Below are positions 10,600 to 21,885 of a DNA stretch of 64,000 nucleotides, piece after piece. Position 1 is the first letter of the stretch; every line of letters starts with the position of its first letter. A program made the translations under genes and the position numbers. Source of the stretch: Platerodrilus igneus (taxonomy: Eukaryota > Arthropoda > Insecta > Coleoptera > Lycidae); contig JARFIW010001257.1 in the NCBI GenBank assembly GCA_036346225.1, forward strand, positions 154,001 to 218,000, in the 5' to 3' direction. Below the pieces are notes generated by a model, which was not told where the DNA came from, searched no databases, and saw only the letters and a program-made list of their open reading frames with translations.

Positions 10600-11400
10600 G
10601 AGTAATTGGGATAGTTTGTAAATAGTAAGCATTAAACACCCTGTATATAGAGTATAAGTAGTTTTAAGCGACGCAAATATACACAATAAGACGCATAGTT
10701 AGCATAGAAATAAGTAATTCATGCATTAGGTGAATAACAAATATTTAACACCCGGTAGATAGAGCTTTAGTAATTTAAGTAATGCAAACAACGATATTTT
10801 CAGTAAAAGCACGCGTATTTAGAAGAGAATGATAATAAATGTAATTAAACACGCATTCAAAAAATTCCAATCAGTTATGATAATACGGAGATAAGAGATA
10901 AAACTTAAAGAAGCGTAGTGTAAGTGCGTACAAACAATTAACAATTTTTGATAGTAAATGTAATTAAAAATGCGTAAATAGATAAACATACTTAAAAATT
11001 GAAATTTGAATTGCATCAGGTATTTTGGTATAATATGGAAACGCGATTATGTACTCAAAACACCGCATGGTCTGATAAAAAAGCATCTGTAAGCAAACAA
11101 CAATTACTCGAAAAACCAAGAATGTTACATCAGAAAACCACTTTAAGTGTAGGAAATAGAAAGACTTGATTGGTTAAGATTAGTAAGCTAAACCCACACA
11201 CAAAGGGGGATATACCCATATATTAACAGCGAGCAATGATAACGGAGCTCAGTTTTCAACTCAACAAGGCCAAGCTGTGTTACTCTGAATCAAAGAGTAA
11301 CGCGTAATAATAATATTTTAAATAGTGAAAATTGTTTAGTGACAGATAGCTACGAAGATGAAAATTTCTATTGCCGATTAACGTAAGTAGAATTTGGAGA
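10600..11400. other. No recognisable gene
   Basis: AT-rich. Near 11220 there is a TATA-like stretch followed by ACTCAACAAGGCCAAGCTG, which could be another old promoter or LTR remnant. This is not supported further. Confidence 0.3.
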
Positions 11401-11409
11401 ACTTATTTA

Positions 11410-11720
11410 AACTAAAATATAATAATAATAGGGCTCTAAGTGTGATAATAATAATTCAGAGTTTGATGACAATGTTCTGAGGCTGGTGAGAATAATCCAG
11501 AGGGACGACAATAATTCTAAGTCGGACGATAATAAATCTAAGTCGGATGACGATAATAAATCTAAGTTTAATAATAATAATCCAGAGGGTGATGACAATA
11601 ATTCAAATGTAATAATTCAAGCGTGTGGATAGATAATATTTCAAATGGGTATATAATAATTCCGAATTTGTGGAGAATAATTTTGAATACGATGTTAATG
11701 ATCCAAATGGATGGTATAAT
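11410..11720 (+). repeat. Degenerate AAT-rich minisatellite
   Basis: Imperfect repeats of the type GATGACGATAATAAATCTAAG and GATAATAATTC. On the plus strand a 70-codon stretch stays open and would encode a Ser/Asp/Asn/Lys low-complexity peptide (SKSDDDNKSK type). There is no start context, and the minus-strand Leu/Ser-rich frame is its shadow. Confidence 0.6.
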
Positions 11721-12337
11721 AATGCATGAAAAATTCTAATGGATGTTGGTTGATAATGGATGCGTAGATAGTCTTGGTACAATTTTAAGTTGCGAGAAAG
11801 AAATAAAGAAGCACGAGGTAAACAGACCAGGTTAGATCTTTTTAGTTTTAAAACATTTTTTTCTATTTGAATTTGAATATTAAATTTACCTAATTAAGAT
11901 AAACTAGTGTAACAGAGTCAGCAACGAACTTTGCATACGTTGAAAGTACGTAATATAATAAAGGGGTTTTGAACGTTCTAGGCTTCTTTGATAAAAAAAA
12001 GAATAGTTTTTGGTGACTTTAGATTGATAGCAAAGCATATGATTTTTGAAATAAATAAGACTTACAATATTGATTGATTGAAAAGTAATTTTAATAATTT
12101 TCAAAACCTGTACATAATATTTCTTTTCATTATATGGAATTAATTAACTTCATTTTATAATTCAAAATAAAAGCTAGTCGAGGCAGAATAATAAAATTAG
12201 TGGGAGTGAAATTTGATAATTTAAACAGAGGTGGAGTTAAGTAAGAATACGCCATTGATACCGAGTACGGCGTTATCATATGAAGTATTTATTGGACGGC
12301 ACAAAGTCGGCGAACGAGAAATCCAGTTAGTATATAG

Positions 12338-12375
<38 letters not shown>

Positions 12376-12425
12376 GTATATACGATGTATAAATAAACAC
12401 TAACTTTACGAAAAATCGAAAGGAA

Positions 12426-12467
<42 letters not shown>
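11721..12467. repeat. Non-coding with two (TA)n arrays
   Basis: No gene is seen up to about 12335. TA arrays occupy 12340-12373 and 12430-12464; the second is the left border of Gypsy copy A. Confidence 0.8.
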
Positions 12468-12469
<2 letters not shown>

Positions 12470-14629
12470 CTCATATTTAGACCAGGGTAGAAAATTAATG
12501 AATTACATAAAATAATTTTAATCACCGTGTATAAGGAATTTTATTAGATAATACGCTTTATTAAAACACCGTGGAGAATAAAAATTCATTTGTTTCAGTA
12601 AAAATAAGAGATTTAAATCATGTACAAGACGCTTTATATCAAAAGAAACAGTATTAACAAGCTCTACGTGTAATGTAATTATTCCGAGGAAAGAAACAAA
12701 TGGAAATTACGTGCAAAATTTATATTAATTAACCCTATTTTAAGTAACCGGTATTAAACAAAACGTACAGATAATAATTAATATTTAGTTAGGATTCACT
12801 AAAATTTAAAGGGTATTAATTTTAATTAAAGTTAATTGAACCGTTAGTAACATATAATATCTATGAAAACTTGTAAAAACCCAATAAAATAAAGCTCTGA
12901 GAATTAATAGTATGTTTGAACACCTGCGTAGTTTAAAAAGCTCATTCGGCGTAAATTTTGCAGATAATTAATGGTTCAAAGAATCTTGGAGAAACCGGGG
13001 CTTAATATTCACGGGAAGGCGCGATACGGGGTTATTTAACCCAGATAGTCCACATGGACTGAAAATAATCGATAATAAAGAATATCAATTTGCACCAATA
13101 CGAACAGGTTAGAAAAGGAAAGAGAAAATGCGTCAAGCAAAGACACTAATAATTAAAGGCGTGATATGAGCAACGTCACGAGGGTCACGATTGGTTGAAA
13201 ATAAGATGCACATATGAGAGGTAGAAACAACAATTTCTGTATAAAATTTAATTAGTTATTCTCGGACATGTTTGCGTGCAGTGTGAGAATTTCTGAGATT
13301 TAACTGGCGCGAGTGCAAAATTCGTAAAAACCGACGCACAGGCTACGGACTGGGAACCTAGCATGCGAAATTCTTTAGAATTGCCCGTTTTGGGGACTCG
13401 ACCGACAGACGGGCTAACTTCTATATATACCCAGGGGAATATGAACAAGCTCTCTTACATCCGCGACTTGATTCAAGACGTTAAACAGTGCATTTTAGTT
13501 TGATAAAATAATTTATAGTTTGCTCGTATATTTTGGTGATTCAAAATAGTGTGTTCTTTACGTGCTAACATGAATATACTTTAGTGCACTTAGATACAAG
13601 GTAATAAAATTTAGTATCACTGTACCAATTAGTAAAATTTACAACGACAAATGTATACACAAAAGTAGGCAGTTTTGGCGTATATTGGTGAAAGAAGTAT
13701 GAATTTCTTTGCTATTTTTCGGGGGTGTTAATGATTAAATGGTTCATAAACGTGTCTGGATCCACAAAACGGGGTCAGATATACACAGATGAGTTCCGGA
13801 AAAGCCCAGACAAATTTAAATAAATGGTGATGGAAAAATTTTAAAAGCGTTGAGAATCAGAAGCTGTAAATATAATCCAGTTGGAATGGTGTGATTAACA
13901 AAGGGACGATGTACATTGAAGCTACGAGTGCAGTAACCTTCAGGTAATTTATACTATTTTGTTTGAACTTTGATATTTTGTGTGTGTTGAATAACTTTAT
14001 AATTGATTTACTTTAAATGGACATTAGTGAAATTGTACTAACCATAAAATTTTAATTTTAAGATGAAATTTGCTTGTTTAAGTAGAAAGGGTATTTAGTA
14101 TTGATGTTCTGAATTATGATGAAAATTTGGGTATGTCTTTGAGCTCAATTAGACGAACCTGGTTAATTAACGTAAAGGGGTGGTAGATGCTCCCTTTATA
14201 CTCGGACTCCGGTCTGCATATATTGTTATATTAATTAGTAGGCATCCAACAAGGACTTTAATTCTGGATGCACATTAAAATGATAATAAAATTAATCTTG
14301 AAATTCTTTTTAAAACTGAATTTTATGCTGAAATTTAATTTGAAAATTTAATGTATTCTGAATATTGATGTAAATAGAGTTAACGTTGATGTTTGTGGTA
14401 GGAATGTGTTGTTTTTTTTTGAATGAGGAGGTTTATAAAATCAGGTGAGCAGCCGAGGCGAAAAGAGGATCACAGCAGTTTATGACGCCCAATCGGTGGG
14501 ACTAGAATTTTTTTGTTGAAAGGACCCAGTTCCCGCATTCACAGGAGTATTTCACAGCAAATTTGACACCCAATTCGTAGGGGCTCGATTCTTAAAGCGG
14601 AGTACCCGGAGTTTGGTGGTTTCACAGCA
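12468..14629 (+). repeat. 5' LTR of Gypsy copy A
   Basis: Starts TACTCATATTTAGACC and ends GGTTTCACAGCA, which is unusual because the left end is TA rather than TG. A TATA-like promoter (CTATATATACCC, about 13423) precedes GAACAAGCTCTCTTAC. Confidence 0.92.
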
Positions 14630-14633
14630 AATT

Positions 14634-14651
14634 TGGCGACCCAAAAGTGAG
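14634..14651 (+). promoter_or_regulatory. Primer binding site of copy A
   Basis: TGGCGACCCAAAAGTGAG begins 5 bp after the LTR. It starts with the TGG complement of a tRNA CCA tail. The prefix TGGCGACC matches tRNA-Arg-primed insect elements; the exact tRNA is inferred. Confidence 0.6.
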
Positions 14652-14768
14652 GCTCGAGTTCCAAATAAAATTTTGTGATTTTATTCCAGGAAACTGGCGA
14701 TCTGAGAGAGAGTTTCTGTGTGTGTATAAATTTAAGAGTATTTTAGAGTGTGTGAGTGATTAGAACGT

Positions 14769-15530
14769 ATGCAGAGAAAGGAGTGGTTAAGGAGTCAAGG
14801 AGTGGAAATTGGAAGTGACGATAGTGCATTGTGTGGGAAAAATTCGAAAATGGAAGAAGCGGGAGGCAGTAGAGATCAGTCGAGGACGGAATCAGGGGAT
14901 CAAGGAAATGAGTTAATGATGAGAATGTTAGAGGAAATGCGATTAGCTAGAGAGGACTCAAATCGAAAATTTGACCGAATGAATGAGACATTAACAGGAG
15001 TTAGGGAAACCCTAAGTGAGAAAATAGACAAGACGAATAAAGAAGTTTCAGAATTTAAAAATAGTCTTACCGTAAAGATGGGGGAAGTTGAAAATAGGGT
15101 TAATAAAAATGAGCGTGATATTACAGGTCTTCGACAGGAAATGGGACATTTAAGGTCCGAAGTACGCATTTTTTGTGAAGAAGAGATTAATGTAAAAATG
15201 ACTGAAGTGACGGACTCATGTAGGGATCAGTTAGGCAGGGTGGAACGCGAAGTTAGTGGTATCAAATACAACATGTCAAAATTAATGGGGGATGGTCCCA
15301 GATTTTCTACAGGTGGAGTATCATTGGACCAACACATGAAGTTTTATGGCGATAACAGGGTAAATCCACAAATTTTTATTAATAGGGTAAGAAATCTAGT
15401 GGGAAATTTATTTGACGAACAGACTAAACTGAATACGATAAAGGCTTTATTAAAGGACAACGCGGAAGCATGGTACAATTTAGTAGGACAGGACATAGAC
15501 ACTTACACGGACTTTGAGGACAGATTTTAA
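14769..15530 (+). pseudogene. gag: Gag N-terminal part, copy A
   Basis: This 253-codon frame begins MQRKEWLRSQGVEIGSDDSA. Residues about 45-170 form a long coiled coil with heptad-like Lys/Glu/Leu pattern (EEMRLAREDSNRKFDRMNE), followed by a capsid-like region (SLDQHMKFYGDNRVNPQIF, then AEAWYNLVGQDIDTYTDFED). That matches the arthropod Gypsy gag layout. The frame closes at TTTTAA (15530). Coding potential continues about 105 bp in the -1 frame and then returns to the original frame at about 15620. The same disruption is present in copy B at the same site. Confidence 0.8.
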
Positions 15531-15619
15531 AGCACTACTGGAGTGACCACAGACAAGACCAGGTACGAGACGACTTAATCACAGGAAATTTAAGGGAGAA
15601 TTTTCAGGAAGTAGGAGCA

Positions 15620-16064
15620 ATATGCTATACGCAAGTATAGCATAGCAAAGCAACTGTACCCACCACTGACGGACCGACAAATTATCAAGTATTTATCACG
15701 ACACTTCGAGGTAGAAGTAAGACAACACGTAGCACTACAGAACATAGTGGACAGAGAAATGTTTTTAGAATACCTGCAGAGGTACGACGACGTAAGTAGT
15801 GGACGACCTCGGGATAATAGGGCTAGACAGATCAACACAGTTAGGTTTGACAATAGACGGGACAACTATGCTAGAAGGGGGAATAGTTACCGATACCAGC
15901 GACAGAATTGGGAACAGATACGACCATACGTTAGAAGTAATAGTTTAGGAAGGGGACCTGCACCGAAACCGGAACCTACCAGAAGGAATAGTTCACCGGA
16001 CATGAGGGGACTGCTAATACAGACACGGAACGAGTGGAAACGCCTAGGACATACGCTGAGGTGA
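15620..16064 (+). pseudogene. gag: Gag C-terminal part, copy A
   Basis: The gag frame reopens at about 15620 and runs through LTDRQIIKYLSRHFEVEVRQ to DREMFLEYLQRYDD. It then has an Arg/Asn-rich nucleic-acid-binding tail (RFDNRRDNYARRGNSYRYQR). No CCHC knuckle is visible; the basic tail probably replaces it. One G is missing relative to copy B near 16010, so the last 20 residues are out of frame. Confidence 0.7.
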
Positions 16065-16105
16065 CGGCTAGGCCAGGACCAAGTAGGGAAAACAGACCTG
16101 GACAG

Positions 16106-16114
16106 GATTTTTAG
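16106..16114 (+). promoter_or_regulatory. Probable -1 frameshift site between gag and pol, copy A
   Basis: Gag would end GAT TTT TAG. Slipping back one base on the T5 run gives TTT TTA GAA and opens the pol frame. The same GGATTTTTAGAACG occurs in copy B (about 58168-58178). Confidence 0.5.
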
Positions 16115-17154
16115 AACGCGACAGACCACTAGATTTCAGTGTAAATGTATATGAACATCCACGTGAATTTTTCAAAATTGAGGAGGAAGTAGAGCCAGAA
16201 ACTGAGGAAAAATTATGTTTGCCAATTGTTAATATAGGAATTTTTGAGAATGATGTGGAAGTATTACTTGATACAGGGGCAGAGGCGAGTTTAATATCGG
16301 AGGAATTCGTCAGCAAAATTAGGGATAAGGTTTGTGATAGAATTATGCCTATAAAGCGTAGCCATTTAGTAGCTCCAAATAAAAAGAAGTTTGCTGTAGT
16401 AAATAGTGTTGTGGTGCTTAGGATAGATATAGAAGGTTTAAGCTGTGAACAGGAGTTTGTAATTGTACCTGGACTGAAGTTTCAGAGCATTTTAGGTGTT
16501 GACTGTATGATGCAGTTAGGGGTTTTGATAGATATGGAACGGAAGGTAGTAAGGATTAAGGATAGGGTAGTGCCATGGAAGGGCAGTTATGAAGTCACAG
16601 AGGATGACACGGGGTTTAGTATTAATGTAGTAGGGGTAGAGGATGATGAAGATAAACAGATCAACACAATGAGATGTCCAGAGGATAGGATAGTAGAGGT
16701 TCAAGCTTTAGTACAAGAAAATGCAGAATTAGTGGGGGTAGAAGCAACAGCAGCATATCAGGAGCAGGTGAAGGCAGAATTATTTTTGATGAGGTTAAGT
16801 GGCAAGTTTGTTTTTAATAAAGTAGATTTAAGGAATTCATTCTGGCGGATTCCATTACACAAAAATTCTAGAAGGTACATAGGATTTTCCATAGAGGGAA
16901 AAATCGATAATTTTAAAGTAGTATCGTTTGGTTTGTCGGCAGAAAGGAAAAAAATAGTAAATGAGAAACAGACAAGTGTAGGGACTGAAGAAGAAGCAGT
17001 ATTTAAGAGTCAGGATAATAGGGATGAGTTTATTGTATGTGAGATAATAGGGATGTTAAGTATAGATATAGAAGGGGGAGAAATAGGGATGAAGAGTATT
17101 AGGATGGTGAGAAGAAAGACTTGGAGGGTCAAGAAGAGAGTTAGATTTAAATAA
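16112..17154 (+). pseudogene. pol: Pol remnant: protease and truncated RT, copy A
   Basis: The frame starts just after the frameshift site. The protease signature VLLDTGAEASLISEEF lies shortly after the start of the 16219 sub-frame, and ILGVDCMM lies downstream. The next segment aligns to copy B but lacks about 27 codons before the first RT helix and about 47 codons in the RT fingers, both lost in frame. RT phrases FNKVDLRNSFWRIPLH and KVVSFGLS follow, then the frame jumps into the purine-rich tail and ends. The YVDD box, RNase H and integrase are absent, so the product would be inactive. Confidence 0.85.
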
Positions 17155-17780
17155 CTTAATGAACAAAGGATAGAGATAGGTGAATTTTAGTATAGATATA
17201 GAATAGAGAGTAGATAGGTGTATAATAGAGTAAAATTTAAATAGGATAGGGATAGAATAGGTGTATATACAAGAGTAGAAGTAGGTGTTTATAGAAAATA
17301 AAGCTAGGTATAGGATAAATATGCGAGATAATTAGGAATAGGTTTAGGATGAGAATAAAGAGTAAATGTAGGAAGAAAATAAGATAGGTTAAGTATAGAT
17401 ATTTCATATAAGATTAGTGGAGAGTTAGGAATAGAGTAAGAGTAGGATAGGTATATAGGATTAGGTAGGGGGAAGTAAAGTATAGTGAAGATTAGTTAAA
17501 AGTTAAGAATAGGATAGGTATATAGGATGTATATAGGATTAGATGGATAAGTAGGATGAAGTTAGGGATAATTTCATTTTATAAAATTAGGTGAGAGTTA
17601 GGAATAGGATAGGGATATAGGACAGGTGTAAATAATTTTTTTTGGATTGGAGACAAAGTAGGTAAATTAGATAGATAAAGGTAGAGAGAGATACGCAATT
17701 TTTTTTGTAATTTTTTTGTCTAAATGCTTTATATTTGCATTCAAATAAGTGGGATTATTTGTATTCAAATAGGGGGAAAA
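17030..17780 (+). repeat. Purine-rich 3' tail and polypurine tract, copy A
   Basis: About 700 bp of degenerate GATAGGTATATAGGATTAG-type repeats, followed by AAATAGGGGGAAAA directly before the 3' LTR. The latter is a good polypurine tract for plus-strand priming. Copy B has the same tail on its sense strand (54481-54980). Confidence 0.75.
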
Positions 17781-19948
17781 TACTCATATTTAGACCAGGG
17801 TAGAAAATTAATGAATTACATAAAATAATTTTAATCACCGTGTATAAGGAATTTTATTAGATAATACGCTTTATTAAAACACCGTGGAGAATAAAAATTC
17901 ATTTGTTTCAGTAAAAATAAGAGATTTAAATCATGTACAAGACGCTTTATATCAAAAGAAACAGTATTAACAAGCTCTACGTGTAATGTAATTATTCCGA
18001 GAAAAGAAACAAATGGAAATTACGTGCAAAATTTATATTAATTAACCCTATTTTAAGTAACCGGTATTAAACAAAACGTACAGATAATAATTAATATTTA
18101 GTTAGGATTCACTAAAATTTAAAGGGTATTAATTTTAATTGAAGTTAATTGAACCGTTAGTAACATATAATATCTATGAAAACTTGTAAAAACCCAATAA
18201 AATAAAGCTCTGAGAATTAATAGTATGTTTGAACACCTGCGTAGTTTAAAAGCTCATTCGGCGTAAATTTTGCAGATAATTAATGGTTCAAAGAATCTTG
18301 GAGAAACCGGGGCTTAATATTCACGGGAAGGCGCGATACGGGGTTATTTAACCCAGATAGTCCACATGGACTGAAAATAATCGATAATAAAGAATATCAA
18401 TTTGCACCAATACGAACAGGTTAGAAAAGGAAAGAGAAAATGCGTCAAGCAAAGACACTAATAATTAAAGGCGTGATATGAGCAACGTCACGAGGGTCAC
18501 GATTGGTTGAAAATAAGATGCACATATGAGAGGTAGAAACAACAATTTCTGTATAAAATTTAATTAGTTATTCTCGGACATGTTTGCGTGCAGTGTGAGA
18601 ATTTCTGAGATTTAACTGGCGCGAGTGCAAAATTCGTAAAAACCGACGCACAGGCTACGGACTGGGAACCTAGCATGCGAAATTCTTTAGAATTGCCCGT
18701 TTTGGGGACTCGACCGACAGACGGGCTAACTTCTATATATACCCAGGGGAATATGAACAAGCTCTCTTACATCCGCGACTTGATTCAAGACGTTAAACAG
18801 TGCATTTTAGTTTGATAAAATAATTTAAAGTTTGCTCGTATATTTTGGTGATTCAAAATAGTGTGTTCTTTACGTGCTAACATGAATATACTTTAGTGCA
18901 CTTAGATACAAGGTAATAAAATTTAGTATCACTGTACCAATTAGTAAAATTTACAACGACAAATGTATACACAAAAGTAGGCAGTTTTGGCGTATATTGG
19001 TGAAAGAAGTATGAATTTCTTTGCTATTTTTCGGGGGTGTTAATGATTAAATGGTTCATAAACGTGTCTGGATCCACAAAACGGGGGTCAGATATACACA
19101 GATGAGTTCCGGAAAAGCCCGGAGACAAATTTAAATAAATGGTGATGGAAAAAATTTTAAAAGCGTTGAGAATCAGAAGCTGTAAATATAATCCAGTTGG
19201 AATGGTGTGATTAACAAAAGGGACGATGTACATTGAAGCTACGAGTGCAGTAACCTTCAGGTAATTTATACTATTTTGTTTGAACTTTGATATTTTTGTG
19301 TGTGTTGAATAACTTTATAATTGATTTACTTTAAATGGACATTAGTGAAATTGTACTAACCATAAAATTTTAATTTTAAGATGAAATTTGCTTGTTTAAG
19401 TAGAAAGGGGTATTTAGTATTGATGTTCTGAATTATGATGAAAATTTGGGTATGTCTTTGAGCTCAATTAGACGAACCTGGTTAATTAACGTAAAGGGGT
19501 GGTAGATGCTCCCTTTATACTCAGACTCCGGTCTGCATATATTGTTATATTAATTAGTAGGCATCCAACAAGGACTTTAATTCTGGATGCACATTAAAAT
19601 GATAATAAAATTAATCTTGAAATTCTTTTTAAAACTGAATTTTATGCTGAAATTCAATTTGAAAATTTAATGTATTCTGAATATTGATGTAAATAGAGTT
19701 AACGTTGATGTTTGTGGTAGGAATATGTTGTTTTTTTTTTTAATGAGGAGGTTTATAAAATCAGGTGAGCAGCCGAGGCGAAAAGAGGATCACAGCAGTT
19801 TATGACGCCCAATCGGTGGGACTAGAATTTTTTGTTGAAAGGACCCAGTTCCCGCATTCGCAGGAGTATTTCACAGCAAATTTGACACCCAATTCGTAGG
19901 GGCTCGATTCTTAAAGCGGAGTACCCGGAGTTTGGTGGTTTCACAGCA
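17781..19948 (+). repeat. 3' LTR of Gypsy copy A
   Basis: Starts TACTCATATTTAGACC and ends GTTTCACAGCA. It is almost identical to 12468-14629, differing by small indels in homopolymers and scattered substitutions. Confidence 0.92.
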
Positions 19949-20153
19949 ATATATATTAAGTTTTCACAATACTTAAACCTTTAGCTATGCGTGCTCAAGA
20001 AACGAGCGTCTCGCGGTAGAAATACCGTGGCTGTAATGACAGTTGTAAACAGATTGAGGTTACGTAATTTTTTTGTTTACATATAGTGAATGAGATCCAT
20101 GGAAATTACCTATTAATTTTGTTTATCGTGTTATTTGTAAACGAGGAGTAAAA

Positions 20154-20544
20154 ATGAATACTTGCGAAGATTGTGGTTTTGAGTTTACACAAAAGAAGAA
20201 TTTGTATGCCCATTTAAGAAAGATTCATGATTTTGAATATAGGAAACTAGTTACTTTAACTAGTAAATTCTTGTGTGATACATGTGGCAAATCCTTGACC
20301 AGTAAAGCAACTTTACGTCGTCATTGCAGAACTGTTCATAAAAGTATTCCAATAATTCTCAACTAGTCAAGAATCAAGTGCTTTTATGAAAATTGTACAA
20401 CACATCTAAAGGGATATAAAAAACTTCGACAACATTTGGCAAATGAACATCAAATTGAAACTAAACTTGATCAACTACATTTTAATTCACAATTAGGTTT
20501 GAAGATTATTATGCAAAGTGTTAATTATATACTAAATTTATTCT
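20154..20544 (+). pseudogene. MULE protein N-terminus: C2H2 zinc fingers
   Basis: The first frame (MNTCEDCGFEFTQKKNLYAH...) contains two C2H2 fingers: C-x2-C...H-x4-H at residues 4-25, and C-x2-C...H-x4-H near 42-63. After a TAG at 20365 the same frame continues with a third finger (IKCFYENCTTHLKGYKKLRQ...H). Such fingers are common at the N-terminus of insect MULE transposases, where they help bind DNA. The in-frame TAG suggests decay. Confidence 0.65.
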
Positions 20545-20591
20545 GTTCAACAGAGTTCAAAAACTGAAAAAACCAAGAACAGGAACAATCT

Positions 20592-20877
20592 TTGGCAATG
20601 TATATATTTCACACTTCAGCTAAATTATTGTCTGATGGCACCAAAAAGGAGTACTATAATTGCCATCGATCGTACAACTACATTCCAAAAGGCAAGGGTT
20701 TTAGAAGCTTAAAAAGCACAGGCACCAATAAAATTGGAAGTGTTTGTCCCTCAAGAATGGAAGCGACGATAAAGAACGATGGGTCTGTTGCAGTAGACTT
20801 CTGGACAACTCATATTGGACATACCAACGATATTGGTCGAGTTTTTTTAAGTAAAGAGAGTAAAGCAGAAATTGCAG
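20592..20877 (+). pseudogene. MULE transposase exon, FLYWCH/WRKY-GCM1-like finger
   Basis: The reading frame contains KEYYNCHRSYNYIPKGKGF, then TNKIGSVCPSRMEAT and VDFWTTHIGHTND. The C...C...H-x-H order is that of the FLYWCH/WRKY-GCM1-type zinc finger that precedes MULE catalytic domains. The exon ends at 20877 (GCAG before GTATTT). A 53-bp intron ends at TTTCAG (20930), and the protein then continues in frame. Confidence 0.75.
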
Positions 20878-20930
20878 GTATTTTCGAACATAAAGTTCTA
20901 GTTTGAAATTTTACAATTGATGTGTTTCAG

Positions 20931-21523
20931 GAAAATTAAAGGAAGGTATTACATTTCAACATATATTGGATAATGTTCGTGATTCTGCTTTAAAACAAGA
21001 AAATTCACAGAGAATTTTGTTGTTAGATACAAAAGATATGCACAATATTGTTAGGGACTTCAATATTGAGTATGGTGTGAAATGTCACCTAAATGATGCA
21101 ATTAGCGTACGGCTCTGCGTAGAGGAGATGATGAACTTAGGAAGCGACTGTCCAGTGTTATATTATAAAAGCCAAGGTGTAGAAGGAAACCCAAATGACT
21201 CAAAAATAATTTTAGATGTTCAAGATTTTGCATTAGTCATAATCACTTCTTTTCAATGTGAACAGTTGCTTAAATTTGGGAACGACAAGGTGTGCGTTGA
21301 TGGTTCACACGGTACAAATAGTTACGATTTTCAGCTCTACACACTAATGACAGTGGATGAATTTGGTTCAGGGTGCCCAGTGGCATTTTGTTTTTCAAAT
21401 CGTGCTGACGAAATGATTTTCAAGTTGTTTTTGGAAAAATTAAATCAATAGTGGATATTATATCAATTACTGTTTTTATGTCTGATGATGCTCCAACATT
21501 TTATAATGCATGGTCTTATGAGT
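20931..21523 (+). pseudogene. MULE transposase catalytic domain, truncated
   Basis: After the intron the frame runs KLKEGITFQHILDNVRD, through a helical linker, to KVCVDGSHGTNSYDFQLYTL, which carries the first catalytic Asp of the MULE DDE domain. PVAFCFSNRADEM follows. A one-base shift at about 21450 leads to DIISITVFMSDDAPTFYNAWS, which holds the second Asp. Homology stops abruptly at about 21523 where the palindromic element begins; the Glu-containing part and C-terminal region are not found. Confidence 0.8.
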
Positions 21524-21590
21524 AGGAGGAATAAAGGCTTTCTGTGACCACATTTCCTCCCAAATTCCACATTTCCTCCCACATTTACAT

Positions 21591-21880
21591 GTAAATCCCC
21601 ATAAGGAGGAAATATGGTGGAGGGATTCCTAGGAGGAAATATGGAGATGTAAATCCCCATAAGGAGGAAATGTGGTGGAGGGACTCCTAGGAGGAAATGC
21701 GGAGATGTAAATCCCCATAAGGAGGAAATGTGGTGGAGGGACTTCTAGGAGGAAATGCAAAGATGTAAATCCCCATAAGGAGGAAATGTGGTGGAGGGAC
21801 TTCTAGGAGGAAATGCGGAGATGTAAATCCCCATAACGAGGAAATGTGGTGGAGGGACTCCTAGGAGGAAATGCGGAGAT
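21591..21880. repeat. 58-bp minisatellite, left arm
   Basis: Five units of the type GTAAATCCCCATAAGGAGG ... GGAGGGACTCCTAGGAGG. The complementary array at 30150-30395 has about four units. Confidence 0.95.
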
Positions 21881-21885
21881 GAATC

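Larger units (their letters stand above)
12468..19948 (+). mobile_element. Gypsy-type LTR retrotransposon, copy A, internally deleted
   Basis: Two direct 2.16-kb LTRs flank a gag region, an aspartic protease and the very start of reverse transcriptase. Most of RT, RNase H and all of integrase seen in copy B are missing. The LTRs look almost identical, with a few substitutions and single-base indels, so insertion is fairly recent. Both outer borders are TA-rich (12430-12467 and 19949-19957), so the target was probably a (TA)n tract and the target duplication cannot be resolved. Confidence 0.93.

Noticed and set aside
13248..13448. 66-residue minus-strand ORF, found again at 18560-18760
   Set aside because: It lies within the two identical LTRs and reflects their duplication, not a gene.
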